Source of the DNA: Voacanga thouarsii
Taxonomy: Eukaryota; Streptophyta; Magnoliopsida; Gentianales; Apocynaceae
Length of the DNA: 64,000 bases
Direction of reading: 5' to 3'
Assembly (NCBI GenBank): GCA_026120185.1
Contig: JANUWF010001272.1
Coordinates: 1,798,001-1,862,000 of the forward strand
This document shows positions 11,422 through 23,894 of the stretch, piece after piece. The notes beneath the pieces were generated by a model. That model saw nothing but the letters and a program-made list of their open reading frames with translations. It was not told where the DNA came from and did no database searches. The position numbers and the translations under genes were made by a program. How positions within the stretch are numbered: position 1 is the first letter of the stretch; each line of letters begins with the position of its first letter.

Positions 11422-12369
11422 ATATATATATATATATATATATAATAGAAAACTAATTTCCTTTTTCTTTTTTAAAACAAACGCCACAATAAGACAAAGA
11501 AGAAGAATATACGCAAAGCTAGAAAAACAAGTTAGGAAATTGCTTACTTTAATTTGAATTGCAATTTTTTTAGGAATTTCCTATTCAATTATAGGCTTAG
11601 GAATTTCAAGAATTGCAATTAGGCCCTATGAATTATAACAAGTTCATAATTCAACTATACGGAAGTAAAAATCGCAATTCAGCCCCAAATAATTATAATG
11701 CTTTATGATTAGCCTATAATAATTATTTCTTCTCACAAATTAATCCTATAATATTATCAAATAATATTTTGAGTACCAATTCCTCTATTGTGTGTGACCT
11801 ATTAGGTTTTCGAGTCATTCGGTAGCTAATATGAAGTAATTCTCTCATAACAGAATTAATAATCCTTTTAATAATTAGAATTAAATTAGGATTAAATTTC
11901 TTAATTTTCTAATAATAAATCCACATTTCACAAATCGTGAGAGGTATCTAGCAATACATCATGACCGCCCAAAAATCCAGAAAGTCAAGTGGCTAGACAT
12001 GAACAGTTCAGTAGCGAAATATCAGTGCAATAAACTCCTTTCACCATATAATATCTCATTCGATTTAGAGTATGGAATTAGTGCCAACTCTCTCGAGAAT
12101 ATTATTTAATTCTGGCTCGAATATATTTAGTACTTGTTCTCGAAATCTATTATTCATCATGAGTATCAAGTGGAACTATTTTCAACACATAGTCGTCTTG
12201 GCCAAGGACTTCTTGAATAATGATTCCTACAAGTGGCTTTGAGATATTTGTTCTTACTATTAGGAGTGGTGAATCCTTTATTGACTCTCTCAACTACTTT
12301 TGTTTACTTCACGTTGTACCCAGTGTCCATCCCATAGGCGAACTTCTAAGGACTCTAGAGATTGGAATC
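11287..12369 (-). repeat. 5' LTR of copia element F, part 1
   Basis: It starts TGTTGAAAC. From about 11540 it aligns with the copia E LTR (61557-63204), including a 30 bp conserved block around GTGTGTGACCTATTAGG. It is cut at 12369 by element A, with target duplication GAATC (12365-12369 and 34714-34718), and resumes at 34714. It contains (CT)n at 11360-11417 and (TA)n at 11421-11444. Confidence 0.85.
11360..11444. repeat. (CT)n then (TA)n compound microsatellite
   Basis: About 29 CT units followed within a few bases by about 12 TA units, inside the F LTR. The E LTR of the same family lacks it. Confidence 0.95.
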
Positions 12370-12856
12370 TGTAACACCCCACTACTACATACCCTGAAAG
12401 GGCGGGGATGTCGTCCCGTCCCGTAGGACAAGGGGTCTTTAAAACGAGGTATAAAATGTAAAGGCAACCCCAAAAGAATCAACTTAGATAAATAGAGAAA
12501 AACACTTATTACATCCAGCTCAAATTGGAGCAATATGAAATAAAACAAAATATCGTTCAGAAGCTTAAACAACAACTGGCTCCTAAAAAAAAATAACAAA
12601 AGCTTCAACTATCACATGCCCCGCTGGCTCAGCACAATCTATCTCCTGAAAACATGATATAAAATAGTGTGAGATGAAATCTCAGTAAGTCCTGTGTGTG
12701 CACATGGTGTTTCAAACAGTTTGTGTATACATAGTGGAAAACATTTGCAGAAATATTTGGCAAGTCATAAATACTTTCTTTTCGCAAGGAGTGGGTTTTT
12801 CACATAATCACACTTTATACAAAACAAATCATCCACTCAAATAAACAGTCATGTCA

Positions 12857-12932
12857 CCACATGTTGGGCTCCATGAGGACAAGGCACCACACTTTGTGCA
12901 CCTTATCGGGACTAGATTACCACACATTGGGC
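12857..12932. repeat. Three-copy CCACAnnTTGGGC / CACACTTTGTGCA motif in LTR A
   Basis: CCACATGTTGGGC (12857-12869), CCACACTTTGTGCA (12887-12900) and CCACACATTGGGC (12920-12932) occur about 31-33 nt apart. A related triplet occurs in family C LTRs (35900-35979). Function unknown. Confidence 0.6.
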
Positions 12933-15369
12933 ATTCAAATCAGGGTGAGTGTATAGCTCACCGAGTGAGATACTCCTCATTCTCTACAGCCAACAAAACC
13001 ATCTGGGTGTCCATGATGGGAAAATAAATAATACCTTACCAAGTACAAATGCTAGTTCGGACTGGCCTGACCAACAAATACTGTCGCATTTTCAAGCCGA
13101 GCTTATCTTCTAGAGGTGGCCTCCTGTCAGAAGACTTACTCTAGCCCTCCAAGACTAGTATTCTTAGCCTACCCTTGTTGAGTACTCAACGAACATATCC
13201 GTCAATTCCTGATTCAAAATATTTCCATACCTTGGTTGTGTGCAACGTGGTTTTCTTTAGAAGAGTTTTCTAAAAATGTAGAAGAAAGAATAGTTTTCTT
13301 GATAAAATCATTAGTTTGACAAAACCTTTTAAAGAATAAATATCCACGTTTACAACCCAAACGAACATAGTTTAACAATAGGTTCACAAAGCTTTACAAC
13401 ATAGACTTGTTATCACAACATTAAACAAGAGTTTATGCAAGGACTTATTTGATGTGCCTCAGACAAACAAGATAAAATCACAGCTTGCTTCATTCAAATA
13501 TCCTCCTGATCTAGAACCACATATTATCATGATCAGGGTCTCAATCAATTCAAACATGCTCTAAACTCATTTATTCCCATAACAATTCACAATCCACTAT
13601 CTAATTCCCAATAAATTAACCAATCCCCAAAGTTCATATTCTAGGACCATATATTCATCAAAAACATGAATATTATATAAAAAAGGCTTGACTGGACCAT
13701 CACAACTCATATCTATCATTACCACAATAAAATATGGCACTGCTACGCATCGAATATGCTTAATTAATTACTCGACTCAAAATACCCATTCATCATGCTA
13801 ATGGACATCATCAACCATATGAAACATTAATTTCGACATCAAGGGTAAGGCTTCCCTTCCCTTGCGACAACTGGGTTAACAAGATCTCGATACTCCTATA
13901 GTGTTCGTCCCGAGTTCGTTCGAGTAGAAGAGAAAAGCTGCCTTCTTTCCTCCCTTTTGACCAAAAGCAGGTAAAAGGAATGAAATCAGCCTTTAGGAGG
14001 CGTGATTCAAGGGAAGAAAAGGAGAAAAATTGATGGAAGAAAGGAATCAAGAGGTTAAGATGGTTTTTGCTTACCTTAGAGTGTGATCGGTTTCTTGCTA
14101 GGAATTGTTCTTATGATTTTCGAAAATTGTAGGGAGATTCTTGCTGGAATTTTCATGTAGAATGGAGAGGGTAGTCAACTACTGTGATTTAAGGTTAGAG
14201 AAGATTGGTTTAGGTTTAGATGGTGGTGTTAAGAAAGACTTCTAAGGGCTTTAGGTTTCATGGACAGCAAGGCTGAAAATTGCAGCTTGTTGTGCACCTT
14301 GTTGCTGCCAAATTTGGGAGGGTTTATGAGGGGAAAATATTCTGCAATTGCTACCTTATGCTGGCCGAAATATTTCTCAAGAAAAGGGCTGTATGCGTTC
14401 AGAGTTTTTGGCCAAAACAAGGAAGAGTTTGAGTAGGTTTTGAGAACTAAAATTCTGTGCAAGAAAGGCTCATGTGCTGTGCGAAAATCACTGAACCAGA
14501 GGGGAGATATTTTGGACAATTTTATCCGTTATTCTGTTGCAATTTACAGAGAAAAGGCGAGGGTTTTAGGTGCTGAAAATTGGCTTAATCAGCTGAGGAT
14601 TTTGGTAGGTTTTGGTGTGCAGAATTTTCGTTTGAGTTGGAGTGCAAGCTAGCCGAAATTTCCTGTGTAAGGCTAGCCAAAATTCTGGTACCTAAGTTGG
14701 CCGAATTTCTAGAATTTTGGTGAGTAAAATCTGGTTTTTGTGTGGCTAAGGTAATCTGAATTGATTAGGAGTGTTCTAGATGTTTTGAGCTAGGATTTGA
14801 AGAGTTGGACTGCACATAGCAGTACTGGAATTTTGAACAGCTTGTCCTTGCACAAGGCTGCCGAAATTCTACTAGAAAAAGGAATCAAAACCTAGTTGAA
14901 GTAGGATTGAAATAAAATATGATTTGCTAAAGGATTTTGGATAAGATTTCCTAGTGTTGGAAGAGTTTGAGTTGGGCTAAAACTCCTTCAAAAAGTGGCG
15001 GCACCTAACTGGAAAATTTTCCAGATTTTTAGCTAAGGTTCTAGGTTCAAAATCCACAAGGTATCCAACTAGAAAAACAACACTTTAATTCCAGCTATCC
15101 ATTACAAAATCTCGTAAGTTAAAATCAAGTTGGAATATAGTTATTCGGTTAGGGTTTTTTTGAAAATCAAAGGGAACAAAAGCTGAAAATAACAGTAACC
15201 TTTATTCACATAAAAAATCCTTGAATTTAGGAAATAAATATAGAGACTTATTTCCTTAGAAGGATGGCGCTGAAAATTCACTAGGATGGCTAGGTCTTTT
15301 TTGGCCAAGACATGTAGAGGTCTAGGGAAAAGAATTTTCAAAAAGAAAACTAAGATTCGCAAGAGGTAA

Positions 15370-15420
15370 GATTCGAACTCGGGTTACCAAAGGAAATCAC
15401 CAACATCCCCGCTATTCCAA
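15370..15420 (-). other. tRNA-like A-box/B-box module in LTR A (left)
   Basis: The minus strand reads TGGAATAGCGG (15420-15410), then ACCCGAGTTCGAATC ending at 15370. The B box GAGTTCGAATC is a good tRNA T-loop match. The offset from the LTR start is 263 nt, as in the right LTR. Confidence 0.55.
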
Positions 15421-15682
15421 ACCAACTCCAATGCTAATATTTCTCTAAGAAATTCTTTCCACCCTAATTCTTATCCTTCCATCTCCACAACTAAACTTCA
15501 CTTAACCAACTCTTAAACACCACAATTATTTCACACCAAAAAAATCAAATGCAAAAGCAACTTTGAAAATCACATGCACCCATGCAAGAATAATTTTAAG
15601 ATAACACGTGAAATGCGAAATGCTATGCAATGCATGACTTTTTTTTCCCCAAAATCAAAGGTGGTTTTGGGCGGGGTATTAC

Positions 15683-17713
15683 TGACGGGCAGAGAAATAG
15701 GGGAGCATGATTCAATGGAAAAAAACCAGAAATCGAAAAAAAAAAAAAAAAAAAGCCTTAAAGGCCGCACAGAAGTGTAAAGATCATACATTTGCGCGCT
15801 TTAAACCTCCTAGGTTGAGTAGGAGTGGATTGAATGATAGGAATCGCTTCGCCTTGCCCACTTGAAGAAGTTTCTGATTGATAACCCGCTAGCCTCCTAC
15901 TTCGCCTTGTTTGCATGAACGCCAAGCTTTTCAGCTCTCAGAATATGCCACTGTCCAACTTCTAGTCAGTGAACACAATAGTGAAGAAGAACGGTCTCAA
16001 GCCTCCTTGGTTCTCTTGCTATTGGTTAGCAAAGCTCCGAGGAAAACAGAGGGTGAGGAGACGTGAGAGAGAGAGGGAGAGAGGCATGAGTCTCAATAGT
16101 TGTTAGGGAGATTAGGGTTTTTTCTTTTACCAGAGACTTGTTTATTGGTCAGCTAAAACTAGGTGTCTAATTATCTGATAAACATATCCCCGGGATATCA
16201 AATTTCAAACATCCGGATGTTATCCTGAGAATAAGTTTGGCTAAACCCTAAACTCATCTGAACCGTATCTGGCGAAAACCCTACGGTCCAAGCTATTGGG
16301 CCGAAATAATTTTATTATTTTTCTTGGACCTAAATGGTCCAAAATAATAAACATTAATTATTTATTTCCTGGGCTTATAGAAATAACCCAATAAATAATT
16401 AATGAGCCCAAATGAACCAAAATAATTAATCTTTAATTATTTATATCTTGGGCTTAAATAAATAACCTAATAAATAATTAAACATTAATTATTTCCCCTT
16501 GGTTTAAGCCCAGGTTAATTTCCTAATTATTCAAACTGGACCTAGGCCTTGAATAATTAATTAACCAAATAAACCAGAAAATTAATTTCTCTCAACTCCT
16601 AATTTTATTTTATTTATTTATTTATTTTATTCCAGTCTAATAATAAATTAGACATCCTGAGTAAAATAAAATAAAATCCTCTTGAACTGAGACCAATTCC
16701 TCAACCTAAAATCAATTAGGACTTACGGGCTATTCCGAAGACCAAAAAGATACATCGCATTGGCTGCTAGAATGACCAAAATACCCCTGCTATATAAATA
16801 ACTGTATTTTTCATTTTAAATATTTTATAATATCACCATAAGAAAATATTGACCCCAAGGACAATGCTGCGTTAGCAAAGTCTCCGACCTACAGGTGAAA
16901 TGACTAAAATACCCTTCTACACATCGCCATACATTTAGAGAGGAAGGAGTATACTAACACCCCTCTAAAAGATATCTACCATCCTTAGGCTTCTAGTCGG
17001 ATGATCCACGACTTCCTGGAGTGTTTCCGCTTTCCAATGGAACTACCTTAAAGCAAACATCCAAGTCATGTTTCCCAGAGCTCTGGACATTTTAGACCAT
17101 TCGAACAACCACAAGGGGTGATATAGTGCAGAAACTACCTAGTACAAGTCTGTCTTAACTAACTAGTTACATATACCCAATACACAAGTATATTGGTTCT
17201 ACTATAGACCCTCAACTATAGTATATCAAAGCATATGCTTCCAGCTTCGTCAGACCACCAACTCATACTCAAGTCGTAGAGTACTAGTCCACGCTGTAGT
17301 GGTAGTAGTCTAGGTTTCTATCATATAGTACTTTTAGAAACCACTACTATAGGTCATGTCCTACGTATTCGAAATATGCTTATGTCATGAAGTGAGTGAA
17401 CTACTCACTGGTTAAAGGTAAGCCATTCCCCATTTGGAATTCATAACATAATAACCTAAATATAATGAGATTCCCAGTCTCATCAATAGGTTAAGAACAA
17501 ATGTTTATGTGTTAAATAACCTGTGATCCATACCCTATTGTGAAAGATCACCATTCACATGGATTACTTATTTAAACACAATGGGTCTGTTCCAAACGAA
17601 AATTGTGCACAAACAAAAAGTAAATTCACAACTAATTTCTGAAAATAAATTCTTTTATTAAAATATTCGATTTTACATCAGAAACCCAGTCTAAAAGGGC
17701 ATACAATCCAACA
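15683..17713 (-). repeat. 3' LTR of copia D1 (left)
   Basis: Begins TGACGGGCAG and ends ATCCAACA; on the minus strand it starts TGTTGGATTG. About 2.03 kb, highly similar to 23465-25530 and to the solo LTR 46655-48694. It includes a poly-A run (15736-15754) and an AT-rich block of degenerate repeats around 16300-16620. Confidence 0.93.
16300..16620. repeat. Degenerate AT-rich internal repeats of LTR D
   Basis: Units built from AATAATTAAT, TTTATTTCYTGGGCTTA and AACCCAATAAATAATTAA recur about three times. GGGCTTA and TAAGCCC or GAGCCC arms could pair. The block is present in all three D-family LTRs (also about 24110-24430 and 47280-47600). Confidence 0.7.
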
Positions 17714-17726
17714 ATCTTCCACTTGC
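17714..17726 (-). other. Polypurine tract of copia D1
   Basis: The minus strand reads AAGTGGAAGATTG into the LTR, the usual copia plus-strand primer position immediately before TGTTGG. Confidence 0.65.
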
Positions 17727-17735
17727 ACTCTAAGA

Positions 17736-19313
17736 CTAGGTAAGTCCATAGGTGCCCACCCCTATGGCGTCTAAGTATCTCTTAAAGACTCTCTCAGCCA
17801 AAGGCTTGGTGAATGGATCTGCTAGATTGTTTTCTGAGGCAATATGTTCCACCATGACTTCCCATCTCTAGATAAAATCCCGGATCAGGTGGTACTTCCA
17901 CTCGATGTGTTTCCCCTTCTTGTGGTTCCGAGGTTCTTTAGATTGCAATACTGCTCCAGTGTTGTTACAATACATCACAATCGGCCTGTCCATATGTGAT
18001 ACGACTCTAAGTTCTGTAAGGAACTTCCGGAGCCAGACTGCTTCCTTTGATGCCTCCGAAGCTACCACACACTCAACTTCCATAGTTGAGTCAGCAATAC
18101 AAGATTGCTTGATACTCCTCCATGAAATTGCTCCTCCAAACAAGGTGAAGATATATCCACTAGTAGATTTTCTCTCATCCTTATCCGTCTGGAAGTCTGA
18201 GTCTGTGTATCATGTAGGAACCAAATCATCAGCCCTGTAAACCAGCATATAATCTCTCATTCCCTTGAGATACTTGAGAATATACTTTAAAGCTTGCCAA
18301 TGAACCTCCCCAGGGTTTGACTGATATTTGCTAACTAAGCCCACGGTAAAGCCGATATCCAGTCTAGTACACAGCATGGCGTACGTGACACTTCCCATAG
18401 CCAAAGCGTAGGAAATCCTTCTTATTCTGTCTTTTTCTTCTTTAGACTTAGGACAGTCCTTTGAAGAAAATGACAACTCATGTCTGCAAGGGATTAGAGC
18501 TCTCTTGCATGAGTCTATGCTGTACTTGGCCAGTATCTTGTCAATGAATGTTGCTTGGGATAACCCTAACATTCTCTACTTCCTATTTCTAAGAAGTCTA
18601 ATCCTGAGAATGTAGCTGGCTTCTCCCAAGTCCTTCATACTGAATTGACTAGACAGCCAAACGTTTGTAGACGACAATGTCCCTACATCATTTCCAATGA
18701 GTAGAATGTCATCCACATACAGGACAAGAAAAACTATATTAATGCCTCTAAGTTTCCTGTACACACATGGTTCATCTTCGTTTTGAATAAAACCATAAGA
18801 CTTTACAATCACATCAAAATGAATGTTCCATGCTCTCGATGCCTGCTTAAATCCATAAATGGACTTCTTAAGCTTGCAAACCATATGTTCCTGGCCTTCA
18901 GCAATGAAGCCTTCCGGTTGGGACGTATAGATGCCTTTGGTAAGATGGCCATTTAAGAATGCCGTCTTGACATCAATTTGCCATATCTCGTAGTCATAGT
19001 GACATGCGATGGCAAGGAGGATGTGGATGGATTTAAGCATGGCTACCGAGGAAAAGGTTTCCTCATAGTCGATTCCCTCTTTCTGAGTATACCCTTTCAC
19101 CACAAGCTTAGCTCTGAAGGTTTCTACCTTCCCATCTGCTCCCCTCTTTCCCTTGTACACCCACTTGCACTCAATGGGTTTTATCCCTTCAGGTGAAGCT
19201 ACAAGATCCCAAACCTGATTGAGGTACATAGACTCAATCTCAGCTTTCATTGCTTCATGCCACAGATTTGCATCGGCATCAGCAATAGCCTCCTCGTATC
19301 TAGTGGGGTCTTG
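17736..19313 (-). pseudogene. Reverse transcriptase-RNase H of copia D1 (broken)
   Basis: This would make and process the element cDNA. On the minus strand the RT starts after a linker with the typical copia NLWHEAMKAEIESMY block (about 19270-19230). It continues with KWVYKGKRGADG, IWQIDVKTAFLNGHL and the catalytic YVDD at 18719-18708. RNase H includes SGYIFTLFGGAISW (about 18170-18115), ending GVGTYGLT at 17736. In-frame stops lie near 19315, 18573 and 18207 and at 17868; no frameshift separates these parts. Integrase lies upstream in the same frame. The lineage within copia is not assigned. Confidence 0.9.
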
Positions 19314-20290
19314 TTACTGATGGTCGGAGGCCAGCTCAAAGGCTTCTCCAGTCCATCTATCCGGAACCCTAGACACTCTCCCACTACAATGAGGCTCTAT
19401 TTGCATAGGCTCTTGAGGCTGTGCCTCTTCTTGTTCCACAATCGGGTCAGATGAAGTTAATTCTGTAAATAACTTCTCCTCATGTTCCAACCTTGTTGAA
19501 CATTTAGTGGAAATACTTTGATCATCTTCCAAGTATCTAGCATTGGTACTGACTAGTACCTTCTACTCCTTAGGATGATAAAAGTAACCTCCTTTTGTCC
19601 CTTTTGGATACCCAATAAAATAGCATAATTCTGATCTTGGTTCCAACTTGTCTCCCTTGATCAGTACATAAGCTGGACAACCCCAAATCCTGAGATGATT
19701 CAGACTTGGCTTACGCCCAATCCACATCTTATAGGGAGTCCTAGGTACTCACTTGGAAGGCACTAAGTTCAGAATATATGCCACTGTCTCCAGGGCATAT
19801 CCCCAAAAGGATACTGGAAGAGTAGTATGAGACATCATGCTTCAAACCATTTCCATCAACGTCCTGTTCCTTCTCTCAGTTACTCCATTCTGTTGGGGTG
19901 TTCCCGGCGCAGAGAGTTGGGATACTATCCCATGATGTACCATGTAGTCATTGAATTCACCTAGGAGGTACACTTCAGCACGATCCGATCATAATGTTTT
20001 GATTAATTTACCTGTCCGACGCTCCACTTCAGCCTTAAACTCCTTGAACTTGTCAAAAAAGTCAGACTTGCGTCTCATCAGGTAAATGTTACCATACCTT
20101 GTACAATCATCTGTGAAAGTGATGAAGTACTCAAAACCTTCTCTAGCTAGTGTAGACAATGGACCACACACATCAGTGTGAACAAGACTCAACACCTTCT
20201 TAGCTCTATCCGCCTTTGGTGTAAATAACCTTTTGGTCATCTTTCCCATCAGGCAGGATTCACATTGAGGCCAACTTCCAATCTTAATAA
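19314..20290 (-). pseudogene. Integrase of copia D1 (broken)
   Basis: This would integrate the cDNA. The minus strand shows the start of the catalytic core as LVHTDVCGPL (about 20190-20160), FITFTDDCTRYG (about 20130-20095) and, beyond a stop at 19989, PQQNGVTERRNRTL with the catalytic Glu (about 19900-19855). The copia C-terminal part follows: RTPYKMWIGRKPSLNHLRIWGC, slightly rearranged by stops (about 19745-19680), and FIGYPKGTKGGYFY (about 19620-19575). The zinc domain upstream of 20250 is degraded. Stops also occur near 19830, 19750 and 19565. It shares the frame of RT. Confidence 0.85.
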
Positions 20291-20425
20291 GCCCAAAAGC
20301 CCATCATGGATTAGCCTCTAAATCCTGGCTGAGTTAATATGACCCAACCTTAGATGCCAAAGGTATGAATTATTGATATTGGTCTTTTTCTTCGTAGTTA
20401 AAGGTTCAGACTGAGCGTTATTTGA

Positions 20426-21633
20426 TTAGTTGTTAATAAGGTTTAAAAAGAATAGATTTCCATACATGTGCCCAGTACATAAAATTTCTCCATCTCTACT
20501 AATAGAAATGCCAGAATGGAAAGATACAGAATATCCTTGATTTATAAGTTTTGCAACTGAAATCAAATTCTGATGAAATCCAAGTACATATAAAATATCT
20601 TTTAAAACCACTATTTTTTTACAATAAAAAATAAGATCCAGCTCTCCCACTGCAAGGGCCCAAACTTGTGCTCCATTACCCACTCGTAGCCCATGTTCAC
20701 CCTTCTTGAGTCTTCTAATCTTTCTAAACCCCTGCAAGGAGTTACAGATATGATCAGTAGCTCCTGAATCAACAATCCAAGTGGAACTTGATCCTACCAT
20801 TGATATAGACTTTAGATAGAAAACATTACCTGTGGGATTTTTCTTGGCTTGAAGATCTAGACACTCCTTTTTCCAGTGTCCTTTCTTTCCACATTTGAAG
20901 CACTTGCCCTTTGGTTTGTCCTTGGGCTGGGTCTTAGGCTGGGCTGCTGCATTCCCCTTCTTCCTCTTGAACTTTCTGGGTTTAGGCCTAGTTCTTGAGG
21001 AAGAAGCCTTAGTAATCATGGCCTTTGACTACGGCTTCATGACCTTCTCCGCCATCTGGAGCTCCTTCATCAGTTCAGTCAAACTCATGTTCAATTTGTT
21101 CATGTTATAGTTCAACTTAAACTGAGTGAAGGAACCCAGTAGAGATTCGAGAACCATGTCCACTTGGCTCTCGGGGTCAATGACAGCCCCTAAGATTTCT
21201 GCCTCCTCTAAAGCAGCAATCATCTTGAGCATATGCTCTAGGACTGATGCTCCCTCAGCTATCTTAGTGTTTATTATTATTTAAAGAGCCTCCTACCTTG
21301 CGGGCCGGCTCTTGTCTGCAAACATAGTAGCCAATGATTGACTAATGTCTTATGTAGAAGTCATGTGCTCATGTTTTGACTGGAGCATATTAGACATGGA
21401 GGCTAACATATATCAACGTGCCATTTCGTCAGCCTTCTTCCACGCCTTCTCAGCCTCTTGCTCTTCGGTGGTGGAACCTTCCCCGATAATAGGGCAGGTC
21501 TCGTAAAGGACATACTTATACTCTTCGGCTATGAGTAATATGTCCAGGTTCCTTTCCAGTCCACATAGTTTGGACCCGTTAACTTATTCTCCCTGAGAAT
21601 AGCGGCCAATGGACTAAAAGAACCTCCCACCAT
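20426..21633 (-). pseudogene. gag: gag-protease of copia D1 (broken)
   Basis: Gag would form the particle and the protease would process it. The likely start ATG is at 21633 (MVGGSFSPLAAILRENKLTG). A one-base shift near 21550 changes frame before the middle part (ALEEAEILGAVIDPESQVDM, about 21215-21155). An intact CCHC zinc knuckle CFKCGKKGHWKKEC lies near 20908-20865. The protease active site is intact as DSGATDH (about 20772-20750). The frame ends at 20426. Integrase continues in another frame, so there is a second shift between 20426 and 20250. Both diagnostic motifs survive, but the protein cannot be made in one piece. Confidence 0.88.
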
Positions 21634-23448
21634 TTCTGAAAATCGAAAAATAAAAGAAAGAATTTAGTTTGTCAAAACAAAATAAAATTTGTACACTGAA
21701 AATAATTTGGCTCTTAAGAAAACTAACATAGCTTCTTAGGAAGATTAACAGTATCCTAAGTTAAGTGTAATAACCACCACAAATTAATTTTCCTTCCAGG
21801 TAATGATCTAGAGGATAACTCCATCGTGGGATGGCCATTTTTTCTCATTTCCTATGAACATACCTCGCACTATAACCTCCAACGTAGGCTGGCCGATCAT
21901 AGTACGTGTCCCGGGTTATTAATTACATCCTTCCATTAGATCTGCATCCTTGCGGTATCCCCATCCTATACGGGTTCACTCCCAGGTGACGCGAGGGGAC
22001 CCACGATCTCTAATGAGGACCGTGATGGAAGCCGTGGAGCCGTTGGAACCCCTCTCCTACTTACTCTTTTAAAATAAAGGTTTTATGAAAAAAATATCCT
22101 TTTGAAATTTCCATTAAATTTTTCCTTAACTCAAAAATAAAACATCTAAGTCCACTAAAATCTCTATGTCAAGATTTATATCCTTTGAGAGGTTTTTCCA
22201 TGGACTAATTTTATTTAAGTTAAAACTTAATGATTTCAAAAATTTTCCAATTAAAACATTCTAGAGACTTTAGTCTCAAGTTTATTTGACAAAAACAATT
22301 TTTCTAGTGCAAAATAAAACAAAATGGCTCTCCGTTTTAATTTACAAAAATATATAAATCCAATATATTTTCTATGTTAAGGATTAAATCCAGAAAATAT
22401 TCAAGGATTAATTTTTGTAAAAATTAAAATAACCATTTAATTTTTGAAGAAAAAAGTTTTTCTTGTCAAAAAAAATGTTCCTAAAGACTTTGGTCTTTGA
22501 GAAAAAGCACACATAGGTACCAAAAATAAATAAATAAATAAAATAGCATGCTTGGAAACAGTAAACGTTTTCATGCTTTTCTATTTTTAAACCTAAGTGC
22601 CCAAATAATAGAATTAAAACACATTAATTAATTAATTAATAATCTTATTTAATCCTAAAATCCCTTACTAATATTTTTCATGCAAATATATTCCAAGAAT
22701 ATAAAATATTGCAAAAATATTAACTTCGCCTGGTATGGGACCCAAAACGGAAAAAAAAAAAAGAAAATTGCAAAAAACAAATCTGCTGGTCCATGTACAC
22801 CCGCCGCATAGGATCAGAGCCTTTTAATCTGTGGTCCACCGCACCCCCCGGTGCACCAGCCGCACCAGATCGCGTGCTGCGCGACCCAAAGAGCTGATCC
22901 ACAACCCGCGACCCGCACCCAGCTCCTCTCAGCACACGACTCGCGAGCTCGCCTGGATACCCGCCGCTCGACCCGCGCGCGATTGCAATTTCATGCAAAC
23001 GGTGCAATTGGCTCGCAATTCTCCCAGTGGCTCAGCTCAACAGTGACCGGTTCCTCTCACAGAAATGACAGCGCAGCTCGGCTCGGCTCGGCTCAGGCGG
23101 CGGCTTAGGAATAGTATTTTTTCTTCGTTTTTTTCTCTTTTCTGCGCGGAAGTTGCAGAACCTCTGCGCTTCATCTACTACTTCTTTCTTTGGCTTCTTT
23201 GGACATTTTTATTTATAAAAAACTCACCCAAAACAAAAATACAACTGCCTATACCCATGTAAATTGGGTTTACAAGATCAAACATCAAAGCTAAAAATTT
23301 TTACAGAGAGTCCTATGCTTCAACGGTGAAGCTCACAGTCATCCTATCGCATACCAAAACAGCGAAGGATCACAGGTATAATCACCAAACAATCATCTTC
23401 TCCATTTTTATTAACTACCATGCTCCCTAAGTTGATCAAAGAACCATT
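21634..23448 (-). other. Long untranslated leader of copia D1 with a GC-rich island
   Basis: 1.8 kb between primer site and gag. Most of it is AT-rich, but about 22790-23110 is strongly GC-rich with many CpG sites (for example GCGCGCGATT near 22975). A 95-codon sense frame crosses the island (23007-22720), rich in Gly, Arg and Ser; I recognise no domain and GC richness alone can produce it. The island could be captured sequence or a structured RNA. Confidence 0.6.
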
Positions 23449-23461
23449 GGCTCTGATACCA
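23449..23461 (-). other. Primer binding site of copia D1
   Basis: The minus strand reads TGGTATCAGAGCC, a perfect initiator Met-tRNA primer site, 3 nt from the LTR. Confidence 0.92.
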
Positions 23462-23464
23462 CAT

Positions 23465-23847
23465 TGACAGGCAGAGAAACAGGGGATCATGCTTCAATGG
23501 AAAAAAACCAGAAACAAAAAAAAAATAAAAAACATAAGCCTTAAAGGCCGTACGGAAATGTAAAGATCATACATTGGCGCGCTTTAAACCTCCTAGGTTG
23601 AGTAGGAGTGGACTGAATGATAGGAATCGCTTCGCCTTGCCCACTTGAAGAAGCTTCTGGTTGATAACCCGCTAGGCTCCTACTTCGCCTTGTTTGCATG
23701 AACGCCAAGCTTTTCAACTCTCAGAATATGCCACTGCCTAACTTCTAGTCAGTGAACACAATAGTGAAGAAGAACGGTCTCAAGTCTTCTTGGTTCTCTT
23801 GCTATTGGTTAGCAAAGCTCCAAGGAGGAAAACAGAGGGTGAGGAGA

Positions 23848-23894
<47 letters not shown>

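Larger units (their letters stand above)
12370..15682 (-). repeat. 3' LTR of element A (left)
   Basis: It starts TGTAACACCCC and ends TATTACA; the last A is at 25536 beyond the D1 insertion. It is about 3.3 kb and clearly similar over its length to 31405-34713 with many point differences, so the insertion is not young. No ORF inside is convincing. Confidence 0.9.

Noticed and set aside
15370..15420. A true tRNA gene
   Set aside because: Only A-box- and B-box-like words are present; no acceptor stem or anticodon arm can be drawn.
16789..16798. TATATAAATA as the promoter of LTR D
   Set aside because: It reads on the strand opposite to the element, and the region is AT-rich throughout.
22720..23007. 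A 95-codon frame in the D1 leader as a gene
   Set aside because: It crosses a GC-rich block where stops are rare by composition, has a low-complexity tail and no recognisable domain. Kept only as part of the island observation.
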